64,000 nucleotides of DNA from Aequorivita xiaoshiensis (GCF_022008395.1 NZ_JAIRBB010000003.1:210102-274101); one strand, 5' to 3'; counted from the first letter of the stretch, positions 27,874-37,938 are shown. Program-made: numbers and translations. Notes: a model not told the origin generated them from the sequence alone.

Positions 27874-30393
27874 ATGGCAAAGAATTTAGTGATCGTTGAG
27901 TCCCCTGCAAAAGCAAAAACCATCGAAAAATTTCTTGGGAAAGACTTCAAAGTGTCCTCGAGTTTTGGGCACATTGCAGATCTTCCTTCAAAGGAATTAG
28001 GAGTAGATGTGGAAGGAGATTTCACACCTAAATATATAGTAAGTAGCGATAAGAAAAAGTTGGTAACGGAGTTGAAAGCACTTTCTAAAAAAGCTGAAAT
28101 GGTTTGGCTAGCAAGTGATGAGGATCGTGAAGGAGAAGCGATTGCTTGGCATTTGGCTGAGGAGTTGAAACTAGATAAAGACAAGACTAAGCGTATTGTT
28201 TTTCACGAAATTACAAAATCAGCAATTTTAAATGCAATAGAAAACCCACGCCAAATTAATTACGATTTGGTAAATGCTCAACAAGCGCGTCGCGTTTTAG
28301 ATCGATTGGTGGGTTATGAGCTGTCACCGGTACTTTGGAAAAAAGTAAAAGGTGGACTTTCTGCCGGTCGTGTGCAATCGGTTGCAGTGCGTTTAATTGT
28401 TGAGCGTGAGCGTGAGATTGAATCGTTTAACCCTGTAGGATCGTATAGAATTGATGCAGAATTTACCACATTAGATGGTAGTAAGTTTAAAGCAAAACTT
28501 CCAAAAAACTTTGAAACTGAAGCTGAAGCTCGTGAATTTCTTAGAAAGAATTTAGAGGCAAGTTATAAAATTTCAGATCTAACTAAAAAGCCCGCAAGCA
28601 AATCGCCGGCAGCGCCATTTACTACTTCAACATTACAGCAGGAGGCGGCGCGTAAATTGTATTTCTCAGTTGGAAAAACAATGACTATCGCTCAACGTCT
28701 TTATGAGGCTGGACTTATAACGTATATGCGTACCGATAGTGTTAACCTTTCTAAGGACGCAAAAAACGCCGCTCAAAAAGAAATTATTAAATCCTACGGG
28801 AAAGAGTATAGTAAACCTCGTGACTATAAAGGGAAAAGCAAAGGAGCTCAGGAAGCTCACGAAGCTATTCGCCCTACCGATATGAGCCAGCATTCTATTA
28901 CTGGTGACCATGATCAAGCGCGTTTATACGATTTGATTTGGAAAAGAACTTTGGCTTCACAAATGAGCAATGCGCAATTAGAGCGAACCAATGTTAAGAT
29001 TGATGTGCTTTCCACAGAAAAAGTATCAGAGAATTTTACTGCAAATGGTGAAATGATAAAGTTTGACGGTTTCCTTAAGGTTTATTTGGAAGGAACCGAT
29101 TATGAAGAGGAAGAACAAGATGGTATGTTGCCAAATATGAAAGAAGGCGATTCGCTTGAAAATAATTACATAACAGCCACAGAGCGGTTTACTCGTGCTC
29201 CATATCGTTTTACAGAAGCCTCGTTAGTTAAGCAATTAGAAGAGCTCGGTATTGGTAGACCGTCTACCTATGCGCCAACTATTTCAACTATTATTAGTAG
29301 AAACTATGTTGAAAAAGGTACTGTAGAAGGGGTTGAACGTAAATACCTTCAGCTTACTCTTGAAAATAAAAATATTAAAGATAAAACCTTAACTGAAACA
29401 GTAGGGTCGGATAAAGGCAAGCTTGTTCCAACTGATATTGGAATGATAGTAAATGACTTTTTGGTAGAGCATTTTGAAAATATCTTAGATTATAACTTTA
29501 CTGCTAAAGTAGAGCAAGACTTTGATGATATTGCTGAAGGGAAAGAGGAGTGGACGAAGATGATGAAGGAATTCTATGAAAAGTTTCACCCACGCGTAGA
29601 AGATGTTGAGAAAAATGCCGATCGTGAAAGTGGAGAGCGTATTTTAGGGGAGGACCCAGAAAGTGGGCGTACTGTATTGGTTCGTTTGGGTAAATATGGG
29701 CCGATCGCTCAAATTGGTGCTCCTGACGATGAAGACAAAAAGTTTGCAAGTTTACGTCCAGATCAACAGTTGCATTTGGTTACCTTTGAAGAGGTGATGG
29801 ATCTTTTTAAACTTCCAAAAACCTTGGGTGTTTACGACAATGAGGAAGTTGAGGTTAACAATGGTCGTTTTGGTCCTTATGTTCGCTTTGGTAAAACATT
29901 TATTTCTCTTCCAAAAGGAATGGATCCATTAGATGTTGATATGGCTTTTGCAAAAGAGCTTATTGAAGAGAAGAAAAAAGCAGATGCTCCAATATATACT
30001 TATGAAGATTTACCAGTTCAAAAAGGTGTAGGTCGTTTTGGCCCATATATCAAATGGAACGGGATGTTTATCAATGTGAATAAAAAGTATGATTTCGATA
30101 ATCTTTCTGATGAAGATATCATTCAGTTAATTGAAGATAAGAAGCAAAAGGAGATTGATAAGCTAATTAACGAGTGGCCAGAAGAGAAAATTAGAATCGA
30201 GAAAGCTCGTTGGGGGCGTTTTAATGTTATTAAAGGAAAAGTGAAGGTGGAATTGCCGAAAGGAACTGAGGCAGATAAAATAACGTTAGAAGAAGCTCAG
30301 GAAATGTTAGCAAAAAAAGCTCCTAAAAAGAAGAAAGCAGCTGCTAAGAAAAAGACTACTACTAAGAAAAAAGCTTCAGCCAAGAAAAAATAA
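27874..30393 (+). CDS. topA: DNA topoisomerase I (type IA)
   Basis: Relaxes negative supercoils. The 839 residues start with the Toprim domain (NLVIVESPAKAKTIEKFLG; ASDEDREGEAIAWHL with the acidic metal set), and the active-site Tyr284 lies in LITYMRTDSVNLS. The body ends with repeated GRFGPYV/GRFGPYI β-motifs (topo I C-terminal repeats) instead of Cys4 zinc fingers. The tail is a lysine/alanine stretch of ~30 residues that can bind nucleic acid non-specifically. The stop codon overlaps the next ATG (TAATG), so the downstream gene is translationally coupled. Confidence 0.97.
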   Translation: MAKNLVIVESPAKAKTIEKFLGKDFKVSSSFGHIADLPSKELGVDVEGDFTPKYIVSSDKKKLVTELKALSKKAEMVWLASDEDREGEAIAWHLAEELKLDKDKTKRIVFHEITKSAILNAIENPRQINYDLVNAQQARRVLDRLVGYELSPVLWKKVKGGLSAGRVQSVAVRLIVEREREIESFNPVGSYRIDAEFTTLDGSKFKAKLPKNFETEAEAREFLRKNLEASYKISDLTKKPASKSPAAPFTTSTLQQEAARKLYFSVGKTMTIAQRLYEAGLITYMRTDSVNLSKDAKNAAQKEIIKSYGKEYSKPRDYKGKSKGAQEAHEAIRPTDMSQHSITGDHDQARLYDLIWKRTLASQMSNAQLERTNVKIDVLSTEKVSENFTANGEMIKFDGFLKVYLEGTDYEEEEQDGMLPNMKEGDSLENNYITATERFTRAPYRFTEASLVKQLEELGIGRPSTYAPTISTIISRNYVEKGTVEGVERKYLQLTLENKNIKDKTLTETVGSDKGKLVPTDIGMIVNDFLVEHFENILDYNFTAKVEQDFDDIAEGKEEWTKMMKEFYEKFHPRVEDVEKNADRESGERILGEDPESGRTVLVRLGKYGPIAQIGAPDDEDKKFASLRPDQQLHLVTFEEVMDLFKLPKTLGVYDNEEVEVNNGRFGPYVRFGKTFISLPKGMDPLDVDMAFAKELIEEKKKADAPIYTYEDLPVQKGVGRFGPYIKWNGMFINVNKKYDFDNLSDEDIIQLIEDKKQKEIDKLINEWPEEKIRIEKARWGRFNVIKGKVKVELPKGTEADKITLEEAQEMLAKKAPKKKKAAAKKKTTTKKKASAKKK

Positions 30394-31556
30394 TGATTGA
30401 ATTTTTAACCCCTGTTTCTAAAAAGGTTTTGGCGGATAGAGAATTACTGCCGCTAGGAACGTTAGGGAAGCAAATAGAAGTACACGCCGAATTTGGCGAT
30501 TTACCTGATTTAAAAAACGTTACGTTTGCGATTTTTGGTGTTAAAGAAAATCGTGCGGATGTTAATTATATTGGCGAAGAACTGTGTTTTGATGACTATC
30601 GAAAAGCGTTTTATTCGTTATATCCAGGAAACTGGAAGCATAGGATTATTGATCTTGGAGATATTGAAAAAGGAAATTCTGTTGAAGATTCAAGATTTGC
30701 CGTTAAGGAGGTTGTTACTGCGCTTCTGCTAAAGAAAATAGTTCCACTAATTTTGGGTGGAAGTCAAGATATGGCTTATGCGCAATATCGCGCGTATGAT
30801 AATCTTGGGGCTATGGTAAATGTTGTTAATATTGACAATCGTTTTGACCTTGGGAATGCCGACCTCCCGATATCAAATAAATCATATGTTGGGAAAATGG
30901 TGGTGGATAAACCTTACAACCTATTTAATTATAGCGTGTTAGGATATCAATCATTTTTTAACGCTCCGCAGGAGATAGCTTTAATGGATAAGTTGTATTT
31001 TGATGCGTATAGATTGGGCGAGGTTTGTGCAGATACAACTGTGATTGAGCCAATATTAAGAGATGCAGATATGGTGGCTTTGGATGTAACTGCAATAAAA
31101 AACTCAGAATTAAGTTATAAAACTAATAAGAGTCCTAACGGATTTGATGGTCGAGAGATTTGTACGATAGCTCGTTATGCAGGAATTAGTAATAAAGTTA
31201 AATCATTTGGAATTTACGAGTTGAGCAATGCTGTTTATGGAAAAAGTAGTGCAATGCTTATCGCGCAAGTATTGTGGTATTTTGTTGAAGGATTTAACTT
31301 CAGAATTGCTGATGATGACTTTGATAATGAGAGGCTTTACACCTCGTATAAGGTACTGATTGACGATGAAATATTGGAGTTCAAAAAGAGTAATAAAACA
31401 GAGAGATGGTGGATTGTTTTACCATTTATTTCAAATGTTAATAATAAATTAAAAAGCCAAACGTTATTACCTTGCACTTACAGCGATTATTTGAGTGCAT
31501 GTAATCAGGAGATTCCGGAAAGGTGGTTGAAAGCCCGCCATAAAAATGAAGTATAA
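30393..31556 (+). CDS. Arginase/formimidoylglutamase-fold protein with lost metal ligands
   Basis: A 387-residue ureohydrolase-fold protein. The overall layout is kept, but ligand positions of the Mn site are changed: GGGH is GGSQ (Gln125), DAHxD is D148-N-R-F-D152 (Arg150 for His), and the DxD motif is D231-V-T233 (Thr for Asp). Catalysis of the usual kind is therefore unlikely. The C-terminal ~90 residues are an extension with many aromatic residues. Its start overlaps the topA stop and it lies just upstream of gldK, an arrangement I recall from other flavobacteria. A structural or binding role is possible. Confidence 0.8.
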   Translation: MIEFLTPVSKKVLADRELLPLGTLGKQIEVHAEFGDLPDLKNVTFAIFGVKENRADVNYIGEELCFDDYRKAFYSLYPGNWKHRIIDLGDIEKGNSVEDSRFAVKEVVTALLLKKIVPLILGGSQDMAYAQYRAYDNLGAMVNVVNIDNRFDLGNADLPISNKSYVGKMVVDKPYNLFNYSVLGYQSFFNAPQEIALMDKLYFDAYRLGEVCADTTVIEPILRDADMVALDVTAIKNSELSYKTNKSPNGFDGREICTIARYAGISNKVKSFGIYELSNAVYGKSSAMLIAQVLWYFVEGFNFRIADDDFDNERLYTSYKVLIDDEILEFKKSNKTERWWIVLPFISNVNNKLKSQTLLPCTYSDYLSACNQEIPERWLKARHKNEV

Positions 31557-31601
31557 TTAATCAACACATTATAGATTATAGAGGGTTTTGTAAAAAAAAA
31601 A

Positions 31602-31632
31602 TTGTTTATTAAAAATTTTATAAATAGGTTTA
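31602..31632 (+). promoter_or_regulatory. Possible promoter of gldKLMN
   Basis: TTG (31602–31604), 20 bases, then TAGGTTTA (31625–31632), a near match to the −33/−7 consensus, 34 bases before the gldK ATG. Confidence 0.4.
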
Positions 31633-31666
31633 CGCCCTTTAAAATTGAAATTTAACCAAAATACCT

Positions 31667-33040
31667 ATGAAGAAATTTATTGCATTAACTGCGATCGTTG
31701 CCTTTTTATTCAGTTGTAACTCCGGAGATAGAGGAGAATTGGTTGGGGTAAAAGGTAAAAAATGGTATCCACTAAAACCTCACGGTATGACACTTGTTCC
31801 AGGTGGGTCTTTCATCATGGGAAAAAGTGATGATGATTTTGTTGCCGTTAATGATGCACCGCCGAAAACTGTAACTGTTCGTTCTTTTTATATGGATGAA
31901 ACTGAAATTACTAATTCAGAGTACAGGCAATTTGTAAACTGGGTACGTGATTCTACTGTTCGCCTTCGTTTAGCTATTATGGCAGATGAAATGGGAGCAA
32001 CTCCTGGTGATGGTGGAATTGGAGAATTTGCATTTTTAGATCAAGAAAATGAAGAAATGACTCCGTATGACCAGTATATGTACGATAACTACTTTGGGAT
32101 GGGAGAGGATTTCTATGCAGGTAGAAAAATCAATAATAAAGTAGATCTTATTTGGGATACTGCTGAATATCCAGACGAATTCTATAGTGAAGTTATGGAT
32201 ACTATGTATATTCCTTCAGAGGAAGCTTACAACGGACAACGTACTATCGATGTAAGTAAGCTTAACTTCCAATATACTTATATGGATATTGAAGCAGCTG
32301 CTAGAGATAGAAGTAAGAGAAGAAAAGATTTTATTATAAAAGAAGAATTAAATATCTATCCCGATACAACTGTTTGGATTCGTGATTTTAATTATTCTTA
32401 CAATGAACCAATGCACAACGATTATTTCTGGCACGAAGCTTATGGAAACTACCCTGTAGTTGGTGTAAACTGGAAGCAAGCAAAAGCTTTCTGTGCTTGG
32501 AGAACTTTGTATAAGAATGCATATCAAAAATCTAAAAAGAAAAACCACGTAAATTCATTCCGTCTTCCAGGGGAAGCTGAATGGGAATATGCGGCTAGAG
32601 GAGGTCTAGAATCGGCTACATACCCTTGGGGAGGACCTTACACTAAAAACGATAGAGGTTGTTTTATGGCTAACTTTAAGCCTTTGCGAGGTGATTACGC
32701 TGCAGACCAAGCGCTTTATACCGTAGAAGCAGATGCTTATGAAGCTAATGACTTCAACCTATATAATATGGCTGGAAACGTTGCAGAATGGGTAGCTTCT
32801 TCTTACGACCCTTCTTCTTATGACTTTAGCTCTACAATGAACCCTAATGTAAACGACCCAAAAAACATGCGTAAAGTTGTTCGTGGTGGTTCTTGGAAAG
32901 ATGTAGCATACTTCCTACAAGTGAGTACTAGAGATTACGAATATGCAGATTCTGCACGTAGTTATATTGGATTCAGAACTGTACAGGATTATATGGGTAC
33001 AGACGTAGTATTAAATCAAAATTTTGGCGACGCTCGCTAA
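31667..33040 (+). CDS. gldK: T9SS/gliding lipoprotein GldK
   Basis: Outer-membrane lipoprotein that forms the periplasmic ring of the type IX secretion system with GldN. The lipobox is FLFSC (Cys17). A sulfatase-modifying-factor-like (FGE) fold follows: LVPGGSFIMGKS, DETEITNSEYRQF, LPGEAEWEYAARGG, NMAGNVAEWVASSY, RKVVRGGSWKD, IGFRTVQ. The 457 residues are usual. It is the first gene of gldKLMN, 59 bases before gldL. Confidence 0.97.
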   Translation: MKKFIALTAIVAFLFSCNSGDRGELVGVKGKKWYPLKPHGMTLVPGGSFIMGKSDDDFVAVNDAPPKTVTVRSFYMDETEITNSEYRQFVNWVRDSTVRLRLAIMADEMGATPGDGGIGEFAFLDQENEEMTPYDQYMYDNYFGMGEDFYAGRKINNKVDLIWDTAEYPDEFYSEVMDTMYIPSEEAYNGQRTIDVSKLNFQYTYMDIEAAARDRSKRRKDFIIKEELNIYPDTTVWIRDFNYSYNEPMHNDYFWHEAYGNYPVVGVNWKQAKAFCAWRTLYKNAYQKSKKKNHVNSFRLPGEAEWEYAARGGLESATYPWGGPYTKNDRGCFMANFKPLRGDYAADQALYTVEADAYEANDFNLYNMAGNVAEWVASSYDPSSYDFSSTMNPNVNDPKNMRKVVRGGSWKDVAYFLQVSTRDYEYADSARSYIGFRTVQDYMGTDVVLNQNFGDAR

Positions 33041-33098
33041 TTAAACATAACAACTAACACAATTATTAACAAAAACCCTCAACTAAATCTTAAGTATT

Positions 33099-33758
33099 AT
33101 GGCAAAATCAAAATCATCCAAAAAACTATTTAACATGGCCTACGGGCTTGGTGCATCAGTTGTAATTATAGGTGCGCTTTTCAAAATTACCCACTTTGAA
33201 ATTGCTGGTATTGGAGGTAACTTATTATTAACTATTGGTTTGGTTACTGAGGCAATTATTTTTGCTATTTCTGCTTTTGAACCAGTTGATGATGAATTGG
33301 ATTGGTCTTTAGTATATCCTGAATTGGCAGGTGGTGCCGCTGGAACATCAGGTAGAAGAGCTGTTGGCCAACAACCAGAGGAAACTCAGGGAATGTTGTC
33401 TAAGAAATTAGATGATATGCTAAAAGAAGCAAAAATTGATTCAGAATTAATGAGTAGTTTGTCTTCTAGCATCCGTTCTTTCGAAGGCGCTGCAAAAGGT
33501 ATCGCACCAACTGCTGAAGCGATGAGCTCTACTAAAAAATACAGTGAAGAAATGGCCCTTGCTGCTGCTCAAATGGATTCATTAAACAGTCTTTATAAAG
33601 TACAGATAGAATCAACAAGCCGTCAAACAGACGCAAATAAAGAAATTGCTGAAAATGCTGAACAGCTAAAGCAGCAAATGCAGAATCTAGCCACCAACCT
33701 ATCATCTTTAAACGGTGTTTACGGAGGTATGCTTTCTGCTATGTCAACAAAAAACTAA
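33099..33758 (+). CDS. gldL: T9SS/gliding motor subunit GldL
   Basis: Inner-membrane proton-channel subunit of the T9SS motor. Two membrane helices (about residues 12–30 and 36–56) contain Lys29, His32 and Glu51, which line up, with a shift of two, with the F. johnsoniae residues I recall as important for proton flow. A linker and a coiled-coil cytoplasmic part follow (MAAQMDSLNSLYKVQIEST is represented by MALAAAQMDSLNSL here). The length is 219 residues. It is followed by gldM after 41 bases. Confidence 0.96.
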   Translation: MAKSKSSKKLFNMAYGLGASVVIIGALFKITHFEIAGIGGNLLLTIGLVTEAIIFAISAFEPVDDELDWSLVYPELAGGAAGTSGRRAVGQQPEETQGMLSKKLDDMLKEAKIDSELMSSLSSSIRSFEGAAKGIAPTAEAMSSTKKYSEEMALAAAQMDSLNSLYKVQIESTSRQTDANKEIAENAEQLKQQMQNLATNLSSLNGVYGGMLSAMSTKN

Positions 33759-33799
33759 TAGGTTTTCACCTTAATTATTAATCTTTAAATAGAATAAAA

Positions 33800-35362
33800 A
33801 TGGCAGGAGGAAAACTATCCCCAAGGCAACGAATGATTAACATGATGTATTTGATATTCATCGCGATGATGGCGTTGAACATGTCAAAAGAAGTGCTTTC
33901 GGCTTTTGGATTATTAAATGAACGTTTAACAGAGTCTAATACTGCAGCAGAAGCACGTAACAATGCTTTTATGGAGAACTTAGCGTCAAAAGCTGTTGAA
34001 CAACCAGAACAATACGGTGAAGTAAAAGCAAAAGCTGAACAGATTAGTCAAATATCTGATGAGTTTGATGCTTACATAGAAGGTCTTAAAAGTGAGATGA
34101 TGAGTACTATTAAGCCTGAAGATGTTGAAAGCTACGAAATGCAAGATAGATCGGACTTTTTAGATCAAAAGCTTTTTAACGGTGATAAGTATACAAAAGC
34201 TGGACAAGAGTTTTTAGATCAGATAAATAACTATAAAAATAGTATTCTTTCGGTTATTGGTAACAATGAGAGATATGCTAGTATTGCAGCCGATGTTTCT
34301 AAGAAATTTGCCACCGAACCTGTAAAACGTGGAGACGGTGTAACACTACCTTGGCTAAATTATCATTTTGAAGGATTCCCTATGGTGGCTTCCAGAACTA
34401 AGCTAACGCAAATGCAAAGTGATATTAAAACTACTGAAAACGAGATTTTATCAAATATGTTGGCAGGTCAACAAGCTGCGGCATTATCTTTTTCTCAGTA
34501 CAATACATTGTTAGAAACTAGTAAATCAGCATATTATGCAGGTGAAAAGTTTGAGGGTAGTATTGTATTAGGTCGTAAGGATCCAAACACTAAGCCAAAT
34601 GACGTTAAACTTACCCTAGATGGAAAACCGTTAAGTGAAGATCAATACTCTATCCAAAATGGTAAAGTAATGCTTAATATTACTGCAGGTTCTCCCGGTG
34701 ATCATAAAATTGAAGGAGATTTAATCTTCTTAGAAGATGGTGAAGAAACTAAGGTTGCTGTTGATTTAGGATTCTCAACAATCTCAAAGCCTAATGCTGC
34801 GGTAATTGCTGCAGATAAAATGAATGTAGTATATCGCGGTGTAGACAACCCAATGACGGTTTCTATTCCAGGTATTCCAAATAATAAAGTAAACGCTTCT
34901 GCTCCAGGTCTATCTAAAGTTTCAGGTAGTAAATATGTTATGCGTCCAGGATCTGGAAGAACAGTAACAATTACTGCTAGTGGTACTTTACCTGATGGAA
35001 CAGGTGTTAAAACGCCTGCTGAGTTTAGAATCAAAGATATTCCTGCACCAGTTGGAGCTATTAGAGGTGAAACTGGGTTAGTGAGAATGCAACGTCAAGG
35101 ATTAGAAATTTCATCTGTTTCGGCAGTATTAGAAGATTTTGATTTTGACATTAACCTAAGAGTTTCAGGCTTTAGTTTAAAAGTTCCTGGACAACCTACA
35201 GTACGAGTAAATGGAACGAAACTGAATGGTGCAGCTAAAAGTGCAATTAGAAAAGCTGGAAGAGGTGAGACTGTTCAGATTTTCGATATTAATGCTAAAG
35301 TTTCGGGTAGTGGTGTGATGCTTAAGAAAACTGCTCCTGTAATTATCGAATTGACAAATTAA
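33800..35362 (+). CDS. gldM: T9SS/gliding motor subunit GldM
   Basis: Motor partner of GldL. One N-terminal membrane helix (RMINMMYLIFIAMMALNM) carries Arg9, matching the conserved charged residue known to sit in the GldL core. A long periplasmic rod of four domains follows, ending in Ig-like folds (GLEISSVSAVLEDFDFDINL, the KTAPVIIELTN end), and contacts the GldK/GldN ring. The 520 residues are normal. It lies between gldL and gldN in one operon. Confidence 0.96.
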   Translation: MAGGKLSPRQRMINMMYLIFIAMMALNMSKEVLSAFGLLNERLTESNTAAEARNNAFMENLASKAVEQPEQYGEVKAKAEQISQISDEFDAYIEGLKSEMMSTIKPEDVESYEMQDRSDFLDQKLFNGDKYTKAGQEFLDQINNYKNSILSVIGNNERYASIAADVSKKFATEPVKRGDGVTLPWLNYHFEGFPMVASRTKLTQMQSDIKTTENEILSNMLAGQQAAALSFSQYNTLLETSKSAYYAGEKFEGSIVLGRKDPNTKPNDVKLTLDGKPLSEDQYSIQNGKVMLNITAGSPGDHKIEGDLIFLEDGEETKVAVDLGFSTISKPNAAVIAADKMNVVYRGVDNPMTVSIPGIPNNKVNASAPGLSKVSGSKYVMRPGSGRTVTITASGTLPDGTGVKTPAEFRIKDIPAPVGAIRGETGLVRMQRQGLEISSVSAVLEDFDFDINLRVSGFSLKVPGQPTVRVNGTKLNGAAKSAIRKAGRGETVQIFDINAKVSGSGVMLKKTAPVIIELTN

Positions 35363-35381
35363 AAATTAAATAATAAGTTTT

Positions 35382-36281
35382 ATGACTTTGAGAAATGTTG
35401 TTTTATGTGTTTTAGGTCTTGGAATGGCAACTAGTGCTCATGCGCAGTTGAACATTCTGAACGCTAAAACTCCAGAGGAAATAGGTCAAAAGACCGAAGC
35501 CCAAATCGCTTACGACAATGATGGGCCGTTGCCTTATGGCTATACAGATAGTCGTGATGTATTATGGGCGAAAACCACTTGGGAAATTATTGATCTTAAT
35601 GAGAGAGTAAACTTTCCATTGTACTATCCTATCGATACAAACAACATTGGGTCTGACAGACGTTCTCTTTACGATGTTTTAGTAAAAAACATTAAAAACG
35701 GTAAAATTGATGCTGTTTATGCGGATTCATATTTTACTGAGAAACGAACGTTAGACGATTTAGAAACTTCTTTAGTTTATAGTGATACTACCGATTTAGG
35801 TATTGAGCAATACAATGCTGAAGGTGTAGTAGATCCACAGTATGTTCGTCGATTTACCTTAGATGCTGGAGATATTGAAGAATGGCGAATTAGAGGTTAT
35901 TGGTATGTAGACAAACGTCAAGGGGAATTAAAGTACCGTTTGTTAGGTCTTTGCCCGGTTGCCAATGAAGCGCGCTCTAAAGCATTTCCTGATGATGGCG
36001 TAGATTCAAAAGTTGAACTATTTTGGGTGTGGTTCCCAGGAGCTCGTGAAGTACTTCACAATGCTAGAACCTTTAATAGAAGTAATACTTCTCAACCAAT
36101 AACTTTTGACCATCTGTTAAACTCAAGACGCTTTAGTGCGGTAATCTATAGAGAAGATAATATTCAAGGTGATAGAGATGTTAAAGATTATATTAACGAT
36201 AATGCACTTATGCAGTTAATGGAATCTAATAGAATAAAAGAACAAATTCGAAATATTGAATTAGATATGTGGAATTATTAA
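35382..36281 (+). CDS. gldN: T9SS/gliding protein GldN
   Basis: Periplasmic ring partner of GldK. Signal peptide with cleavage after AHAQ (about residue 22), then the conserved VLWAKTTWEIIDLNERVNFPLYYP block, IEEWRIRGYWYVDKRQGEL and the RRFSAVIYREDN segment. The length is 299 residues. It ends the operon; a terminator lies 25 bases beyond. Confidence 0.96.
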   Translation: MTLRNVVLCVLGLGMATSAHAQLNILNAKTPEEIGQKTEAQIAYDNDGPLPYGYTDSRDVLWAKTTWEIIDLNERVNFPLYYPIDTNNIGSDRRSLYDVLVKNIKNGKIDAVYADSYFTEKRTLDDLETSLVYSDTTDLGIEQYNAEGVVDPQYVRRFTLDAGDIEEWRIRGYWYVDKRQGELKYRLLGLCPVANEARSKAFPDDGVDSKVELFWVWFPGAREVLHNARTFNRSNTSQPITFDHLLNSRRFSAVIYREDNIQGDRDVKDYINDNALMQLMESNRIKEQIRNIELDMWNY

Positions 36282-36305
36282 TTCTATAATTATCAAGTCT
36301 TAATA

Positions 36306-36345
36306 AAACCCTTCATTTTCTAATATAGAATTTGAAGGGTTTATT
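36306..36345 (+). terminator. Terminator of gldKLMN
   Basis: Ten-bp stem AAACCCTTCA/TGAAGGGTTT (36306–36315 with 36333–36342), 17-base loop, then a short AT tract. Confidence 0.7.
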
Positions 36346-36388
36346 ATTTAATAGGTAATCAAAATTTTATATAAATCGGTAATAGTGA

Positions 36389-37444
36389 ATGGTTGAAAAA
36401 GATTATATAGTAGTAGGATTAGGAATTGCAGGAATTTGTTTTTGCGAACAACTTCTTCGACACGACAAAAGCTTTATGCTCATAGATAGCGGTATAGGGG
36501 GTTCTACTGCAAAGTCTGGTGGTGTTTTTAATCCAACAGTATTAAAGCGCTTTACAGCTGCTTGGAACGCCTCTGAGTTTCATCCATATGCTTATAATTT
36601 TTACGAATCGCTGTCGCAAAAAATACAAATTGACTTTTTTGAAGAAAAATCGATTAGACGTATTTTTAAGAGTATTGAAGAGCAAAATAATTGGACTGTA
36701 GCTAGTGATAAAATAGATTTGGATGGATTTCTGTCTTCTACCTTTATTAAAAATAGTAATCCAGCTATAGATGCTCCTTTGGGCTTTGGAGAAGTATTAG
36801 GAACCGCACAAATTCATACGGAAAGTTTGCTTACTGGATATCGTGAATACTTAAAAAGCAAAGAAAAATTAATTACAGAAAATTTTGAATACGAACAACT
36901 TCATCAAAAAGATAATTGCGTTGTTTATAAAAACATCTTAGCCAAAAAAATAATCTTTGCAGAGGGTTCAAAAGTAGTAGAGAATCCCTTTTTTCTTAAG
37001 AAATCTTTAATAGGGAATAAAGGAGAGTATATTGTTATCAAAGCTGCAGATTTAAAGCTTACATCCCTTTTGAAAGGACCTATCTATGTAATTCCTATGG
37101 GAGAAGATAAATACAAAGTTGGATCAACTTACCGACGCGATGATTATAGTATAAACCTCACCGAAGAGGCTAAAGATGAAATACTATCAAAACTAAAATC
37201 TTTTATTAATTGTCCCTTCGAAGTAATAAGTCAAGAAGCTGGTGTTAGGCCAACTACAAAAGATCACAGACCGCTACTTGGAAGTTTAGAAGAAAATCCA
37301 AACTTAGTATTTTTTAACGGGCTTGGTTCGAGAGGGTTTTTAATGGCACCATTACTTTCAGAAATATTGTATAAACATTTAGAAGATGGGGAGCCCCTAA
37401 CCGAAGAAATTTATATTGGACGGACTAAAAATTGGAAGGTATAA
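36389..37444 (+). CDS. FAD-dependent oxidoreductase (DAO family)
   Basis: A 351-residue flavoprotein of the D-amino-acid-oxidase type: FAD dinucleotide-binding motif VVGLGIAGICFCEQLLRHDK, the second glycine loop GGSTAKSGGVFNP, and the C-terminal GVRPTTKDHRPLLG ... NGLGSRGFLMAPLLSE. The substrate is unknown; the family includes glycine oxidase, sarcosine oxidase and the MnmC C-terminal domain. Its stop codon abuts the stop of the convergent DUF983 gene with no base between (TAA|TTA), so the two transcripts must overlap. Confidence 0.82.
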   Translation: MVEKDYIVVGLGIAGICFCEQLLRHDKSFMLIDSGIGGSTAKSGGVFNPTVLKRFTAAWNASEFHPYAYNFYESLSQKIQIDFFEEKSIRRIFKSIEEQNNWTVASDKIDLDGFLSSTFIKNSNPAIDAPLGFGEVLGTAQIHTESLLTGYREYLKSKEKLITENFEYEQLHQKDNCVVYKNILAKKIIFAEGSKVVENPFFLKKSLIGNKGEYIVIKAADLKLTSLLKGPIYVIPMGEDKYKVGSTYRRDDYSINLTEEAKDEILSKLKSFINCPFEVISQEAGVRPTTKDHRPLLGSLEENPNLVFFNGLGSRGFLMAPLLSEILYKHLEDGEPLTEEIYIGRTKNWKV

Positions 37445-37846
37445 TTATTTATTAACATTCTTTGTCTCTGCGGCGGCTTTATCGTAATCCACGAAGAGGT
37501 TAATCCAAATGTTTCTAGACACCCTTACTATAACTGGGAATAAAACAGCTAAACTTATAATGATAGTTAAAAAGGCATAATTTCTATCTAGTCCAATAAA
37601 AAAATATGCTATGATAAATGCAGCTACCGCAATTGCAACCCCAACAGCATAACTTACATACATGGCTCCAAAAAAGAAAGATGGTTCTATTTTAAACTTC
37701 TTACCACAATGACTACAGTGCTCGTGCATTTTCATAATCTTCATAACCTTGTAGGGATTGTTTTCAATATACATATCACCTTTATGACAAACAGGACATT
37801 TGCTTGTGAAAATACTATAAAGCTTAGAACCTTTTAAGAATTGCAT
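37445..37846 (-). CDS. DUF983 family zinc-ribbon membrane protein
   Basis: A 133-residue protein: N-terminal cysteine pairs (CPVCHKGDMY and CSHCGKKFK, a zinc ribbon), then two hydrophobic helices (AVGVAIAVAAFIIAYFFIG, FLTIIISLAVLFPVIVRVS) and a short cytoplasmic tail. DUF983 proteins are often near respiratory genes, with no known role. It is convergent with the oxidoreductase and divergent from the ABC-F gene; a TAAATTTG −7-like motif (37873–37866, minus) could drive it. Confidence 0.82.
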   Translation of the reverse strand: MQFLKGSKLYSIFTSKCPVCHKGDMYIENNPYKVMKIMKMHEHCSHCGKKFKIEPSFFFGAMYVSYAVGVAIAVAAFIIAYFFIGLDRNYAFLTIIISLAVLFPVIVRVSRNIWINLFVDYDKAAAETKNVNK

Positions 37847-37938
37847 GAGTGTTTTTTTAGAACCGCAAATTTAAGCATCTTTGCAACAATTACCAGTGGT
37901 ATTTTACAATCCTGATATCTTAATTCACTTTTGACATA

